NCBI GenBank assembly: GCA_022385805.1
Contig: MU277705.1
Location: forward strand, 224,520 to 288,519
DNA length: 64,000 nt
Origin: Pilatotrama ljubarskyi
Lineage: Eukaryota; Basidiomycota; Agaricomycetes; Polyporales; Polyporaceae
Direction of reading: 5' to 3'
Each line of letters begins with the position of its first letter. Within the stretch, counting starts at the first letter, position 1. A program made the position numbers and the translations under genes. Under the pieces are notes generated by a model. That model had not been told where the DNA came from. It saw nothing but the letters and a program-made list of their open reading frames with translations, and made no database searches. Shown in pieces: positions 50,601 to 61,130 of this stretch.

Positions 50601-51316
50601 TGGGACGTCGCAGAGTCGGCCATCGAAGGGGCAGCAGGAGCCAGTGCAGTGAACACCTGAGGTGCTCGGGATTGTGTAGTCTTTTGCTGTGGTTGGCCTC
50701 CCTTCTTCTGTGGTGCAGGCTGATTGTGTGAGATGTACGACTTGTCAGAGACTGCTCCAAGGACACTCACTTTCTGTGCCTTGACTTCATCTTTGAATCG
50801 ATCCACCTGCTCTGCACTGATCCAAAAGTCCGTGCAGGCGGTCCGTGTGTCGATGAGCGAGGAGCCAGAGGGATACTTGTCATCAAATGGCTTGAGAGAC
50901 TGATTTCCGTCCATCGTCACAAGCATCACGGGTATGAGTTCCGGTTTCCCTTCCAACTTGTACAGGCAGGGCGCGCACACATTGAGCATCCGCCAGTTGG
51001 GTGCATCCCGCCGGAGGGCTTGATGGATGAGGAGATCAACATGGTGTAAGATGTTGAGGTACATATCAAATGTGATACTGAATTGGTTGACGAGAGTGTG
51101 CTTGAATGGCATCTGCAACTGGCTATGAGAACTCAAAACCAAGCAAGGATAGCATCGCGGTCTGCAAATGAAAGGCCTGGGATGTTTCAGTAAGGGGTGA
51201 GAACTCAGATACTGACTATATACCAGATATTTGCTGTAAACAGAGCTGTTGGGCTTCTGCGCAGCGCATGGCTGCATGAGCAACAGGTCGTATGAATTTG
51301 GTATGTTTTCGACCAA
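47640..51316 (-). pseudogene. KDZ-family transposase, N-terminally truncated and split by a solo LTR
   Basis: KDZ (Kyakuja-Dileera-Zisupton) transposases have an RNase-H-fold catalytic core. Reading 5' to 3' on the minus strand: MYLNILHHVDLLIHQALRRD, NVCAPCLYKLEGKPE, LVTMDGNQSLKPFDDKY and FWISAEQVDRFKDEV (51,080-50,760); a Ser/Pro-rich spacer; CVDRWHNAGPEVRKKM (~50,130); KYPLAIIDKLTQVYGGDIK, VPSFHGHSHNRQCHVDW and GCERCFSESNTLAPGTR (49,940-49,660); then a C-terminal helical part ending VVQRLFEMS (~48,940). After the LTR the gene resumes (KLGLNGTG, 48,260), crosses an intron, and continues KLGEKLGKALKARA, MNMYFSIKRACEEIYRLN and FRRWQYQNE to LPGFSGTLVAG (~47,700). The cysteine-rich N-terminal region usual for the family is not found between 51,316 and the arm. 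So it is non-functional. Confidence 0.85.
48272..48927 (-). mobile_element. Solo LTR (656 bp) inserted in the KDZ transposase, TSD GACAT
   Basis: Runs TGTTAGGGACG...GGATGTAACA on the plus strand, i.e. TG...CA ends with inverted ends TGTTA/TAACA. GACAT precedes (48267-48271) and follows (48928-48932) it, a clean 5-bp target-site duplication. The sequence is rich in GGAGTTG/TCCGGA-type units and is a diverged copy of the LTR at 54937-55647 in the opposite orientation. No internal retroelement genes remain, so it is a solo LTR left by LTR-LTR recombination. The sense strand is taken as minus because the TATA-like element of the homologous copy lies on the strand starting TGTTACATCC. Confidence 0.92.
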
Positions 51317-51697
51317 AGCCCCCGCTAGTATGAATGATTACGGAGGAAGAAAGATGGCTTTTTGTTTTCCTCGTGCCTCCTGGACCTGGCATCAATGCAG
51401 CTTAGGCTCAAGGAGTGTAGGAGGAGGAGGAGGGCGACACGCTTCAGTTCATTGTGGGAGAGCTACGTGGGAGTACGAGCGCCTGGCTACTGCCTGCACC
51501 AGCACCCGAGTCGCAAGTGCAGATCCCACGTGCATCGCGATTGTCCACACAAATTGATTTCAACAATACAGTACTTGTAGTTTTGCGTGCACAGCTAAGA
51601 ATTATGTCTCGAAGATATCAGTTACATGTGTTAGCATGCGATATACAAACATCCAGGTGGATCTACGATAGATGGGGCCACACGAAGGGACACGGCA
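51317..51697. other. Spacer between transposase remnant and right arm
   Basis: 381 bp without a usable frame on the minus strand, where the transposase N-terminus would be expected. It contains stop codons in all three minus frames, which supports truncation of the transposase. Confidence 0.5.
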
Positions 51698-52770
51698 CGA
51701 GGAGACGTGGGGCAAGGAGGCGTAGTGGGGAGCAGATGCTGCACGGTGGAAGGTGGGATGTGCGCGAGCAGAACGGTGCAAGGACAAGCTGTGTGCATGT
51801 GGAGTCGAGGGGCAAAGGGGACCAGCGCATGTGTGCAGACGGAGAGATACCAATTTGCAAGGGACACATGCGTGTGAGGAGAATGCGGTGAGAATGGATG
51901 GGTGCGCGACAGAACACAGTGTGAGGACGGAGCTAAGTGTGCGTAAGGAGACAAGACGTGAGAAGGATGAGGCGAGAATGGCTGGGCGCACAAGGAGATG
52001 CAAAGGTGCTGCACGCGACAAGCCCGTGATGAGCCCGCGACGTGAGGACAGAGCCAGGCACAAGCGAGGAGGCATGGCACCAGGAGGGGCGGTGCGAGGC
52101 CAAGCGAGGGTGACAGCGAGGAGCGTGTTGAGAGGGAGCAATGTGCGAGGGGAAACGTGGTGCGAGGACAAGCTAGGCATAGGCGGTGTCGACAACAGAG
52201 CGTGCTCACGGTACGAACAGAACAAGGCGGCCACTAGACACCTGTAACAATCTTGGTGGCTGTCTGATATGCGCACGCAGACTGGGAGGAGACAGAGGGG
52301 CGGGGAGCGGCGAGACGGTGGACAGCAGAGGATGGTGGTGGGAAGAGAGTGTTTCAGACACTGGAGGCAGCGAGCGCATGTCAGGGGACACCCCCTTTCA
52401 GACAGCGGGAGAAAGCGCGCATGGAATGTCGTGGCATTGACCAAAACCGGGGTACGGGCCACTGTGGGAGCGGCAACATACAGCTGCCAAGGAAAACATA
52501 CCTACCTGCCGAATTGAGCTGAGTAGATGTCATGGGACTACTCGGGACACCGGGATGTGGGTCCTGATGGGTCCGGGAGACATACGGAAAACATACAGTA
52601 CTATTCGGAAGATGTACTTGGAGGGCGACGTAGTGTGGCTGCCTTTCTGCAGAAATCTTGGAAGGTTTTTCGACGGGTAAGGGGAATGGCGGGAAGGAGT
52701 CCTAATTAGAACTGTTGCGGTCGTTCGTGTGACAGCACTAATTATAAGCCGAACGTGGGAGGAGCAGGTG

Positions 52771-53350
52771 GCGAATGCGCAGGCCTTATTTGGCCACCTG
52801 CCCGATATAGTAGGTGTGGGCGCTCAACCGCAGGACAGCGCTTTGTGTCACGTCGTTTGCCACCATCTCGAGTCTGCCTACTACTGCTTTGCTGTAACAT
52901 TCTTTGCTGCTTCTTTGGTGAACGCAACACCCTCGGATTCCTGTCCGCGACGAGAACTTCAATCCTGCTGCACAATCCCGCCAGAATCAGCCCCAGGCTG
53001 CTGTGTCTCGGTTCCTGCTAGGGGTTGGCCCTGCGCCGGCAAGGGGCCGCCACGAGATGCGACCAGTTTCCCGGTGAGGCTGGCGCATGCGCCTGACCGT
53101 CCGAGCACTTATACCCGTGACCTCCACAATCTGCTTTTGAGTGAGGTGGGCAGACATGGTCAGAATGAACTGTTTCTGCTCGTCTGGAATGTGCCGTCAA
53201 TTTCCCATAAGTTACAGAGCAGGTAGTTGGTCATGGAATGAATGAAAATGTGCTTAGTGGGCCACATGCGCTGACAGCGACAAAATCTTGAGGCTGGTGG
53301 ACAACTGCCCGTGCCTACTATATCGGGCAGGTGGCCAAACAAGGCCTGCA
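52771..53350 (-). mobile_element. Nested inverted-repeat element in right arm
   Basis: Mirror copy of the element at 39887-40473; its outer repeat has lost the first few bases (GCGAAT) as part of the 22-bp difference between arms. Otherwise collinear, including the reading frame at 53157-52987. Confidence 0.6.
52987..53157 (-). CDS. Mirror copy of the 56-residue helix-turn-helix fragment
   Basis: Same reading frame as 40087-40257, start ATG at 53157, stop at 52987. Conservation of the frame in both arms reflects the near-identity of the arms and is not independent evidence for function. Confidence 0.4.
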   Translation of the reverse strand: MSAHLTQKQIVEVTGISARTVRRMRQPHRETGRISWRPLAGAGPTPSRNRDTAAWG

Positions 53351-53372
53351 CCTATCGTTTTGCACACAGCTG

Positions 53373-54544
53373 ATAGTAATGCACATCTGCTGTAATCTCG
53401 ATCTCCGCTCAACAGTTCCTCTTGCTTCTTTTTGTATCTCGTTTGGTATGTCATACAGAGACTACCTCAGAGGAACGAAGAAATGTGGCCTACAGGACCA
53501 AAATACGTGTTCAGAAAGCCAATGTACAGTTGCAGACTGTTCACGCCTGTGCGGACCCTTCTGGTCTGGCGCCTTTCGGAACCCAATCGGTCTGATCGGC
53601 CTTCAAGACCACTCTGAGACTCACTCATCATCATCGTCAATGAGACTAACCTGCGCTGTACTTCACACGATCCTGACCTTCGCTCCATCCAATCCCGCTC
53701 TGATCTCCCGTCCGGAGTTACTTGTTACAAACCCGGACCTTACTTACTTCTTACTATATAAGCTTTGGATTCTATAGGGTAGCTCTTTAGTTCAGATATC
53801 TCGTTAGCCACCTGATCTGCTGGTATACTCTTCGGTCCCCCATCCTTTACCCATTTGTTGATCCTCCGGAATAACATTCCATCCTCTGATCTCCGGTCCG
53901 ATTCGATTTCGACTTCGGTCCGATCATACTCTGACCTCCGACACTACTAAGATAAGTCCTTCATGACTTGTTCTCTGGTAACCTGCACTTCTGCACTTCG
54001 ACTTCTACCGCCAGTCTCTGACTTGCCTCCGACATCAGTCCGCTTTCGGTCTGATTACATAATAGTACATTCCTCCATGAATTAGAGGACTTCGTCGACT
54101 CTCAAAGCACGTTACTAATAGTTTCACGAGTCCTCTCCAATACTCCCATACCGTGTGTACTCTGACCGGGTTCCAATCGGACCCTTCTGGTCCAATATCA
54201 GCCTTCTGTCTTCCAGCCTTCAGGACTCCGGTCTTACCCCCGCACGGTACCTAACACGGACAATCAAAGACAACAAATGAAGTTTCTTGTGAAGTGGGAT
54301 TTTCTGGGTCCCGCAAACATTGGGAACAGATTCTAGGATGTTGAAAAGCCCCAAAAAGACGCCTCCGAGATTTTTCCCATGACCTTGTTTGCGCGGCCAA
54401 AGTTTTGGGCCCTTTGAACGGTTTAGCGCCTGTTCCAGTGCACCAGTGTGCATGCTGACAGGCTGATGAGAGCCCAGAAACATGCACTATTTCTCAAGAG
54501 TATCTTAAGGGTGGGCTGGGCAATGTTGGCAAAGACCTTGAGCC
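53373..54544. repeat. Degenerate LTR-derived sequence
   Basis: Contains CTATATAAGCTTTGG and GTAGCTCTTTAGTTCAGATA (53,750-53,800), which match the TATA region of the LTR at 54937-55647, followed by many CTCCG/GGTCCGA-type units. A CCTAACA end occurs at 54,250-54,256. It is probably a third, old LTR copy, but its 5' end and duplication cannot be defined. Confidence 0.5.
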
Positions 54545-55882
54545 TGTTACATACTGTGCCTGAACTCGAAGTCTGCACCTGTACTCCGCCGTACTCCGCT
54601 CTTGTACTCCGTACTCTGCCCATCTCAATCACACTACTATTGCACCCACTATCGCCTCATGTTCGTTCTCTAAACAATAGGTTTATTGTCTGTACACCTT
54701 TCGTACTCTGCACTTACTCCTTCCTATTCTGTACTCCTTATTGTATACGGAAACAATAAGCCCTATTTCTATTTATACTGCTCCGGAATGTAGTAGATAC
54801 TCAGTATACCAACTCATCTGTCAACTCCATCTCCCTTGTCCGATCTCCGCCTCAGGTCTGGTCGTACTCCGTCAAGTCCGATCTGACTTAACCTCTTATA
54901 CTTCTGTCCCGTTATCTTCCGTCTAGTCTCCGTTCCTGTTACATCCCGTGCATTCACCCTCTTCCCCGGTTCAACTCCGCATTTTTGGAGTTAACTCCGC
55001 ATTTTCCGGACTTAACTCCGGCCATTAACTCCGCATTTTCCGGACCTAACTCCGGACTTATTTCCCCATTCTGACTTCACTACATTCTCCCCATACTTGT
55101 ACTCCGCTTTTCCGGAGTTTTGACTCCGCATTTTTGGACTACAACTCCGCTTTTCCAGACTACAACTCCGCATTTTCTCCGAAGTTCAGTCTTATGTCTC
55201 AGATTGTGCCATTCCTTCACAATAGGCTTACTGTCTTCATCCCGGAACCCCTCTTCCGTTCTTCTCCTTATTGTTTACGTTCACAATAAGGCTTACTTCT
55301 ATATATACCGAGCTGGTATGTCGTAGCTACTCAGTTCGGATACTTGTTGTACTTCTTGTCATTGCCGTGGTCCTGCAATTAACTTGTGTCTTGTCCTCAA
55401 TTCCGCTCCTTGTCTCCAAATCCGCTCCAACTCCGGGACGTACTCCGCTCCAACTCCGGACGTACTCCACCCCCATCCTCTAGTCCGAAATCGAGGACAT
55501 CCCAGAAGGTTTTCAGGTGCATTGCTAATAGCTTCGCGGAAGTCCTCACCCTTGCTGTGCCTCCGTCCGGACGTTCTCAACTCTGAAGTCCGCATTTTCG
55601 AAGTCTGCACCCCCAACTCCGGACTTAACGCCAGCACGTCCCTAACAGTTCCTCCCAATCCTCCCATCTGAAAATCTTGTTCGCACTCTGTACTCCGAAG
55701 TCTGGTATCAACTCCAAACCCATCCCCGGATTAACTCCTATCCTAAATTGAGGACAGCCGTCGTGAACCCGTGCTTTGCCAATAGCTTTGCAGAGTCCTC
55801 CCCAGTGCGTACTCCAATCTCTGGACCAACTCCGACCTCGTACTCCGTACTACAGAGTTCTGAAATCCGCACAGTCCTAACA
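54545..55882 (+). mobile_element. Older solo LTR interrupted by a younger one
   Basis: Starts TGTTACATACTGTGCC and ends GCACAGTCCTAACA, the same ends as the younger LTR. With the inserted 711-bp LTR and one GTTCC removed, about 620 bp remain, the size expected for this family. No matching duplication flanks it (GAGCC versus TTCAG), so it may derive from recombination between two elements or has decayed. Confidence 0.55.
54937..55647 (+). mobile_element. Solo LTR (711 bp), TSD GTTCC
   Basis: TGTTACATCCCGTGC...CACGTCCCTAACA with TG...CA ends; GTTCC at 54932-54936 and again at 55648-55652. Contains a TATA-like CTATATATACC near 55,300. Same family as 48272-48927 but in the reverse orientation. 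Inserted into an older copy of itself. Confidence 0.9.
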
Positions 55883-57776
55883 TTCAGTTTGAAAGCAGAT
55901 TCCTAAAGGTATATAATGCAGCCATAAGCACTCTGGAATGCATCTACGAGGGGTCAGAAACTGTGTATGTTGCTTAGAACTAGTGAAGATTAGCAAAACC
56001 TTTGCTAACACCTCTAGCACTGATTGCCTGTTGCAATTAACCATGTGATTGTATTTGGCTCAAAAAGAGCTTTCTAATGATACAATATGCAATATGTCTA
56101 TAATCATATAGTAAAAAAAGCCCTCAAGAGGTCAGAAGCTAAGGTTGTATAGCTGGGCACACACAACAATAAAGAACATGTTGAAGTTTGAGTAGCACCT
56201 TTATATCTGATAAGATACCCTCATTAGACATGTAGTGGTATTGAGCTTGAGAACATATCTCTAATGACATATGATATGCCCATAAGCTGTGAGGACTTCT
56301 TCAACCAAGGGATATTCGGGTATAGAACAGCTTCCTAATGATATGCAACATGTCTATAGAGACCTGGTAAACAAGCCTACAAAGGAACAAAGAACAAGAA
56401 AACCATCACTGGAGTCTTCAGATGTGATTATCTCTGTTCACAAACCATGTAGCTGCATCCAGCTTGAGAACAGCTTTCTAATGATATATAATACAACTGT
56501 AAACACTTAGTAAACAAGCCTGAAAGGGAAATGTGGCTGATTTTGGTAGAGGACAAACAAGTGTAAAGAACGTGTCGCGTCGCGTCATTTACGTAAGCGC
56601 CCGTACAAACACGACCAAATCTTCTGGCACGACCTGAGGTTTCCAGAAGATTTGGTCATGTTTGGCGGGCGCCTATGGGCTGTGCCAGCTCTGGGCACGG
56701 GCTGGGTGCCTATTTGGGTGCAGCAGGGGGACAGCTCCGCGCCCGGGCCGTTACTACATGATATAGGACATACTATATACCGTTAGAAAGCTGTTTTGAA
56801 GGAAAATCTAATGATACCAATAGCGTATTTATAAGATAAGAACTGCATATATGATTCACGATTTACTCACTCTTATTGGTTTTACTGGTGGTAAGTTGGC
56901 TCCTTCTACGACTTGTCCATAACAAAACATGACATATCATATGCCATTTTGAAGCTGCTTTCAAGATAAATTCAATGGTGGTAAGTGCACACTCATACAG
57001 TCAGATCTGCAGGTAAAATTCAACCTTCACTCGCTACTGAGAAGTCATTCAGTGATGGATTGACCCTTCTTTCATGCCTTGCCTGACAAAATATGATGTA
57101 TCATATATCAATAGAACACTGCTTTTGAGCTGAATCTGATGGTAGTAAGTGTGCACTTACACAGTAAGAATTGCATCTACAATCTGCACTTAGAGTTTGT
57201 GTATCAACAGTAGTAAGATGCAACCAAGTTTCCTCCTCTTCCATTAGTAGATCAACACAAGATCTATGGCTCAGCGATATTCTGTGTGTTATTCTCTAAC
57301 ATCACATGAACAGATGCAATACACTTGTTCTTTACCTCAGTGTGAACTCATGTTTAGCTTTGTTTCATCTATCTTTTAGGTCAAATTGCACTTGTACCAT
57401 CACTATATTCTCATCTTCAGCTTCCTATCTCTGCTAGTCAGGGATATACTTATTGTTGAGACACTACGCTAACACTCAAATGTGGAATGCACGCTGCATT
57501 GCGTGCCCAGTGCGCTAGCCAGAGAGCTAGGGTTACATAGGCGCCCAAGTAATGCATTACAAACAGTGTTGAAGTGAGTAAGCGACACGAGCTAGGTGGT
57601 CTACAATCCTAACCCTAAAATTTCTAATGAAAACAACCCCTAACCCCAGTGTTTGTAGTGTCTGTGGCAGTGCAAAATGCTTACTTTCACATTTCGGAGT
57701 TCCAATTTTTATGTTCCTACTGGGTCTTGTAGAATTAGCCGAGGCGCAGAAGCTTGCTGCATAATAAGCGATTTCT
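55883..57776. repeat. AT-rich fold-back region, no genes
   Basis: About 1.9 kb. Its left half has at least four degenerate copies of AGAACAGCTTTCTAATGATA plus ATACAAC...TAGTAAACAAGCC (56,066; 56,236; 56,322; 56,460). Its right half has the reverse complement (TATACCGTTAGAAAGCTGTT at ~56,775, and two further diverged copies at ~56,945 and ~57,110). A strong hairpin at 56597-56673 lies between the halves. Suggests a fold-back transposon or a collapsed inverted array. Near 57,606-57,645 there are two CTAACCC-type triplets, but not a telomere array. Confidence 0.5.
56597..56673. repeat. 31-bp-arm hairpin
   Basis: Left arm 56597-56627, 15-nt loop (CACGACCTGAGGTTT), right arm 56643-56673. The inner 13 bp (CCAAATCTTCTGG / CCAGAAGATTTGG) pair perfectly; the outer part (GCGCCCG ... 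CGGGCGCC) pairs with about four mismatches. Confidence 0.85.
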
Positions 57777-57779
57777 TTG

Positions 57780-58680
57780 TACCTCATCAATCGTAATCAT
57801 GCACTACTAGCACTACTAGGAAGTCATGTCTATGCTCAACATTCCAGCGATGTCCGTGGTTATGTGAATGAAGGGACACAACAGTGTCATGCCCTGTTGC
57901 ATGTGTTCAATCAGGGAGTCCGTGTCCCTAGCTCATGCACCGCAACGCACTACATCCTGCTGGATTGCAGTCAACATCTGGATGTCCAGAGGTCGGAGGA
58001 TGCCACTCCAGTGTATGATTCGAGCAACCTTCTGCTATGCTCCCACGACAACTTCCTTCAGCAGGCTTGCAAAGTCCAATTTGCTGACTCAGAGGTCCAG
58101 TCAGAGTGGCTTGTGAAGGGCTATGGAATCAAGAATATCCCCGTGCTCTCCGTGTTTCCTCTTTGTCGTTCTCAGGCTCCTTCTCCTGTGACTTTATGCA
58201 CCTGAGATGCGAGAATGTCATCAAGAATCTAATGAATCTCTGGTCTGGGCACTACAAAGGTCTCAACGAGGGCTCTGAGGGTCTGTGGCCACTGAACATG
58301 GCAAGCAACAAGATGTCCTGGATGGCTGAACTGCGGTCTCTCTGGACTCTCTATGTTGCACCCATTGTCCTATGCGGTCGCCTCTCTCGCTTGGAGTACT
58401 ATGAGCACTTCATCGAGCTGATAAGACTAGTCAAGTTCTGCCTGCAGTTCAAGCTCACTGCAGAGGAGATCGCTTCAATCGAGAGTGGGTTTGTGAAGTG
58501 GGTGCGAGACTACAAGGAGTGAGTTCATACATTCTGTCACATCAGGATTGCTCCCTGATTTAGAACTTACGTCTGTCTGCATCTGGTAGCATCTATTACC
58601 AGCACAATCCACAGTGCCTCTCTGCCTGCCCCTTGACCATTCATGCCCTCCTTCACATCCATCTGTTGAACTCTGAGTGA
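57780..58680 (+). pseudogene. Tnp2/Plavaka-like transposase fragment
   Basis: Two overlapping plus-strand frames: HALLALLGSHVYAQHSSDVR and GYVNEGTQQCHALLHVFNQG (57,790-57,930), then SFSCDFMHLRCENVIKNLMN, LWSGHYKGLNEGSEGLWPLN, YYEHFIELIRLVKFCLQFKL and YYQHNPQCLSACPLTIHALL (58,170-58,650). The DFMHL...EN...LW.GH/FK.L and CP.TIHALLHI blocks are those of the CACTA-like transposases common in mushrooms. The first two parts are in different frames, and the frame ends in TGA soon after the HALLHI block, before the usual C-terminal part. It is therefore a broken remnant. Intron versus frameshift between the parts (58,120-58,170) is not resolved. Confidence 0.6.
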
Positions 58681-59569
58681 TTGCTTGAGTTCCTGTGCCC
58701 GTTTCAAGTCGAGCTTCACCCTGTAGGACACTTACATTGCGTACTTATACCACTTCCTTTCATTCGTCGCTCCCTTTCTCCGTTCCCAAGATATATCGCT
58801 CACTTCGCACCTCAATCATTTGCACTGTCCCGGGATTGAACCCGGGACCTCATCCTTCCTTTTCGCATTTCTGGATTTCTGAGCGTTTTCCCAGCGCTGT
58901 GGCTTGTTCTACTGTACAGTCGGCACCTTACGTAACGCACACAGTACACAGCGCGCCGTGTCGAGCCCTGGAGTCCCCAGACTTCACAGAGCTCGACATA
59001 GGCCATTGTGATCGCTCTGCGGCGTACTGCAGCTAACACCATCAGGCCCCACAACCTCTACATCTCCGGCCATTCATGGGGGGTTATCTAGGACTGACAC
59101 AAACCTTCACATTGTGCATGTTCAATGCTACAAATCCTGGTGCTTCATCATATCAATGCATTGATGTAGATTGCACTCACAGTGCGGACACATCTGGGAT
59201 GTTCTCTGGTTGCATATTGCTCCCACCCACACTGAAATGCTCTGGTCCTTGTATGAAGGTGCTCCTCCGTACAAGTTATCCTGCCAGACCTGCTTGGAGA
59301 CATCCCACAGGGTATTGGGATTGGCCTCAGCCTTGCTGGTGGTGGCATGGTTGACATTTGTAAGACTGCTTCTGAGTATCCTCCGCACATATCAACACAG
59401 TTCTAACTAGTGCAAAATGTCTGTGCTAATTGCGCCCCTGGGAAAAGTCTCTAGGTGAAGCATGCAGAATCTCTGAGTGATTGCCTAGCTAGGTCGGGAC
59501 TATGAGAAACATTGTCTGCTATTTTCCGGAAATTTCTGGTCAAGTTTAGATATTGGTTGTCTTCAGCAA
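58681..59569. other. Unassigned transposon-island sequence
   Basis: Short frames on both strands. A minus-strand frame at 59388-59128 has CNQRTSQMCPHCECN, a possible Cys-rich fragment, not assignable. A perfect 8-bp stem GTCCCGGG/CCCGGGAC around ATTGAA sits at 58827-58848. Confidence 0.4.
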
Positions 59570-60693
59570 TCAATGTGCTGCACATGTCTCCGGACTCTGT
59601 GCCAGCAATCTGGTGAGAAGACTGTCATAGGCACAGCTGTACTCGACATTGTCCTCCTTAAATCCAGAGTGTTGCTCAGTCTCAGCATCCCCCATCTCTT
59701 TTGTGCTTGGTCCTCTTGGCATCCACAGTGTTGTTGACTGCTGACAGGGCTCTCTCATATTCTCTTGGACAATGACCACAGTGGTAAACTGATGCCAGAC
59801 TGCCTTGCCAATGGATGCCTCCTGTTGGACATGCACCCGGGTGCCGTGGATGACTCTGCCAACCTTGTGCGAGTACAGCGCATGTGCATTTCCAGAGCTC
59901 ATGTCTTCCTTGCTCCAAAATTGTGCTGGAATTTCAGCTTTGGTCTTTTCCTGCATGAGATCCAGCCATCCTGATGCTTCGATGATCTGCTCTGCCTGCA
60001 ACATCTGTTGATTTCCGAATTGCTGAGCGTGATCCAGTCATTTGCTCGAAGTATCGTGTCCTCCAATTCATTGATGTTCATCACCATCATCATTGTAGAA
60101 TTGGGTATCCATGTCATCCGGGGTCCCATCTTCCAGGTTGAAAGGTGCGGAGCCAGCCATAAGACTCTTCTTATGCGCTGCAGCAAAGCCATCTTGCATT
60201 CATACCGTATAGGGAAATACTTCATGATGTCAACCATGCTGATCTCATCAATGAAGATGTACCCCACATTCTGGAGGCGCGCTTTGTCCTGCATCAGGCT
60301 CACAACAGCATCAGAGGAATTCTTTTGTCTCAGTCCAAGCACGCTGTAGTATGTAGAGCAGATGAGGGCAGCTGCAGATCCTGTGGGTGCCCACATGAAC
60401 TGGTAGCTCTCTTGTCTTTCAGCAAGAAGATGCGTCAAGGCTTTGATGACCTGAGACTTGCCAGTGCCAGCCATGCCACTGAGGTACATCTTCAGCCTGA
60501 GCATCACGTGCATCGTCCTCATGCTTTGATGATCTGTACAACCTCTTTCTAGTTGTGTAAGATAACAGATAGAGACATCACAGTTTGGCAATAGGACAGG
60601 TCCGGAAATTCCCATATAGGTCCAATTCACTAGCTCTCTCTTTTCTTGTAACACATGTACCAGACTGAACCAGCCCTCTATCAAAGGTGTCAC
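59570..60693 (-). pseudogene. PIF1-type helicase remnant (Helitron)
   Basis: Minus-strand frame from 60693 includes MYLSGMAGTGKSQVIKALTH (Walker A), MWAPTGSAAALICSTYYSVL, and NVGYIFIDEISMVD (Walker B), the order of the PIF1-like helicase carried by Helitron rolling-circle transposons. Downstream the frame drifts (KMALLQRIRRVLW...), and a second frame at 60004-59570 continues in a different phase with VVIVQENMREPCQQ, resembling a later helicase motif. Frame changes and loss of the C-terminal motifs mark it as a relic. A cellular PIF1 is less likely because of the decay and the transposon surroundings. No Rep/HUH domain is visible in the window. Confidence 0.6.
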
Positions 60694-61130
60694 TTGACAT
60701 TGGCTTCAAGCTTGAACATGACAAAAGCTGGTCACAGACTGTACATGCAGCTTCAAAAAACTGATCATGGCCAGTATCAACGACAAAGCCTCTTATAGTT
60801 CCAGCTATAAAAGTCTCACTTAGAGGTGGAGGTGAGACACCTAGACATTAAGATGAATCAGAGTGCCTTTTCCTTCTACATATTTTGCTGCATTCAGCAG
60901 TATTTCCATACCCTAGCCCTCTCCTCTAGCACCTGCAAAGTGGCTGGCAATAGCACCTGTGACTGTCATAGACATTTTTGACCATCTTTGACATCCCCGC
61001 TGGAGTGTGGCCAATCTATATGACTGTTGCCTATTGGTGACTAATGTGGCTGGTGCCAGCCCAAATAGTCACCTGTGGATATTGCTGATGGAGTGACTCA
61101 GCTGCAACGGCCTCAGCTCTGTTTGCTTGC
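60694..61130. other. Spacer, no gene seen
   Basis: 437 bp, mixed composition, short frames only. Contains two TGGCAATAGCACC/GTGCCAGCCCA-like phrases but no defined repeat. Confidence 0.45.

Larger units (their letters stand above)
39850..53372. mobile_element. 13.5-kb element with ~1.7-kb inverted arms and a KDZ transposase
   Basis: Arms at 39850-41546 and 51698-53372 are reverse complements of each other, and both tips read CAGCTGTGTGCAAAACGATAG from the outside. Coordinates of matching points sum to a constant 93,244 through most of the arm (for example the identical reading frames at 40782 and 52462), showing near-collinearity without indels. The interior has three minus-strand genes: a KDZ transposase remnant and two accessory proteins. 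I found no convincing target-site duplication: the 8 bp outside each tip (GGTGTAC-side left, ATAGTAAT right) do not match. So it may be one large transposon, or two smaller inverted elements trapping a KDZ element between them. KDZ elements are a known class in Agaricomycetes; whether arms this long are usual for them I cannot say. Confidence 0.7.
51698..53372 (-). repeat. Right inverted arm (1,675 bp)
   Basis: Mirror copy of the left arm. The inner limit is at the shared CACGTCTCCTCG; sequence beyond it diverges at once from the left arm. The outer tip ends in the palindrome CAGCTG at 53367-53372, next to ATAGTAATG. Confidence 0.9.

Noticed and set aside
39842..53380. 8-bp target-site duplication for the large element
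   Set aside because: The bases just outside the two tips (GGTGTAC side and ATAGTAAT) show no repeat at any small offset I tried.
53723..54256. Third complete solo LTR (TGTTACAA...CCTAACA)
   Set aside because: The TATA-like region would lie 28 bp from the start instead of ~365 bp as in the good copy, and the flanks (TTACT, CGGAC) do not match. Kept only as degenerate LTR sequence.
57600..57650. CTAACCC-like triplets suggesting telomeric repeats
   Set aside because: Only two or three scattered units, not a tandem array; chance or a transposon feature.
58827..58848. tRNA T-arm-like sequence (minus strand GTCCCGGGTTCAATCCCGGGAC)
   Set aside because: It resembles box B, but the loop has six rather than seven bases, box B is one base short, and no D-arm, anticodon arm or acceptor partner could be folded upstream. 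At most a decayed tRNA-derived fragment.
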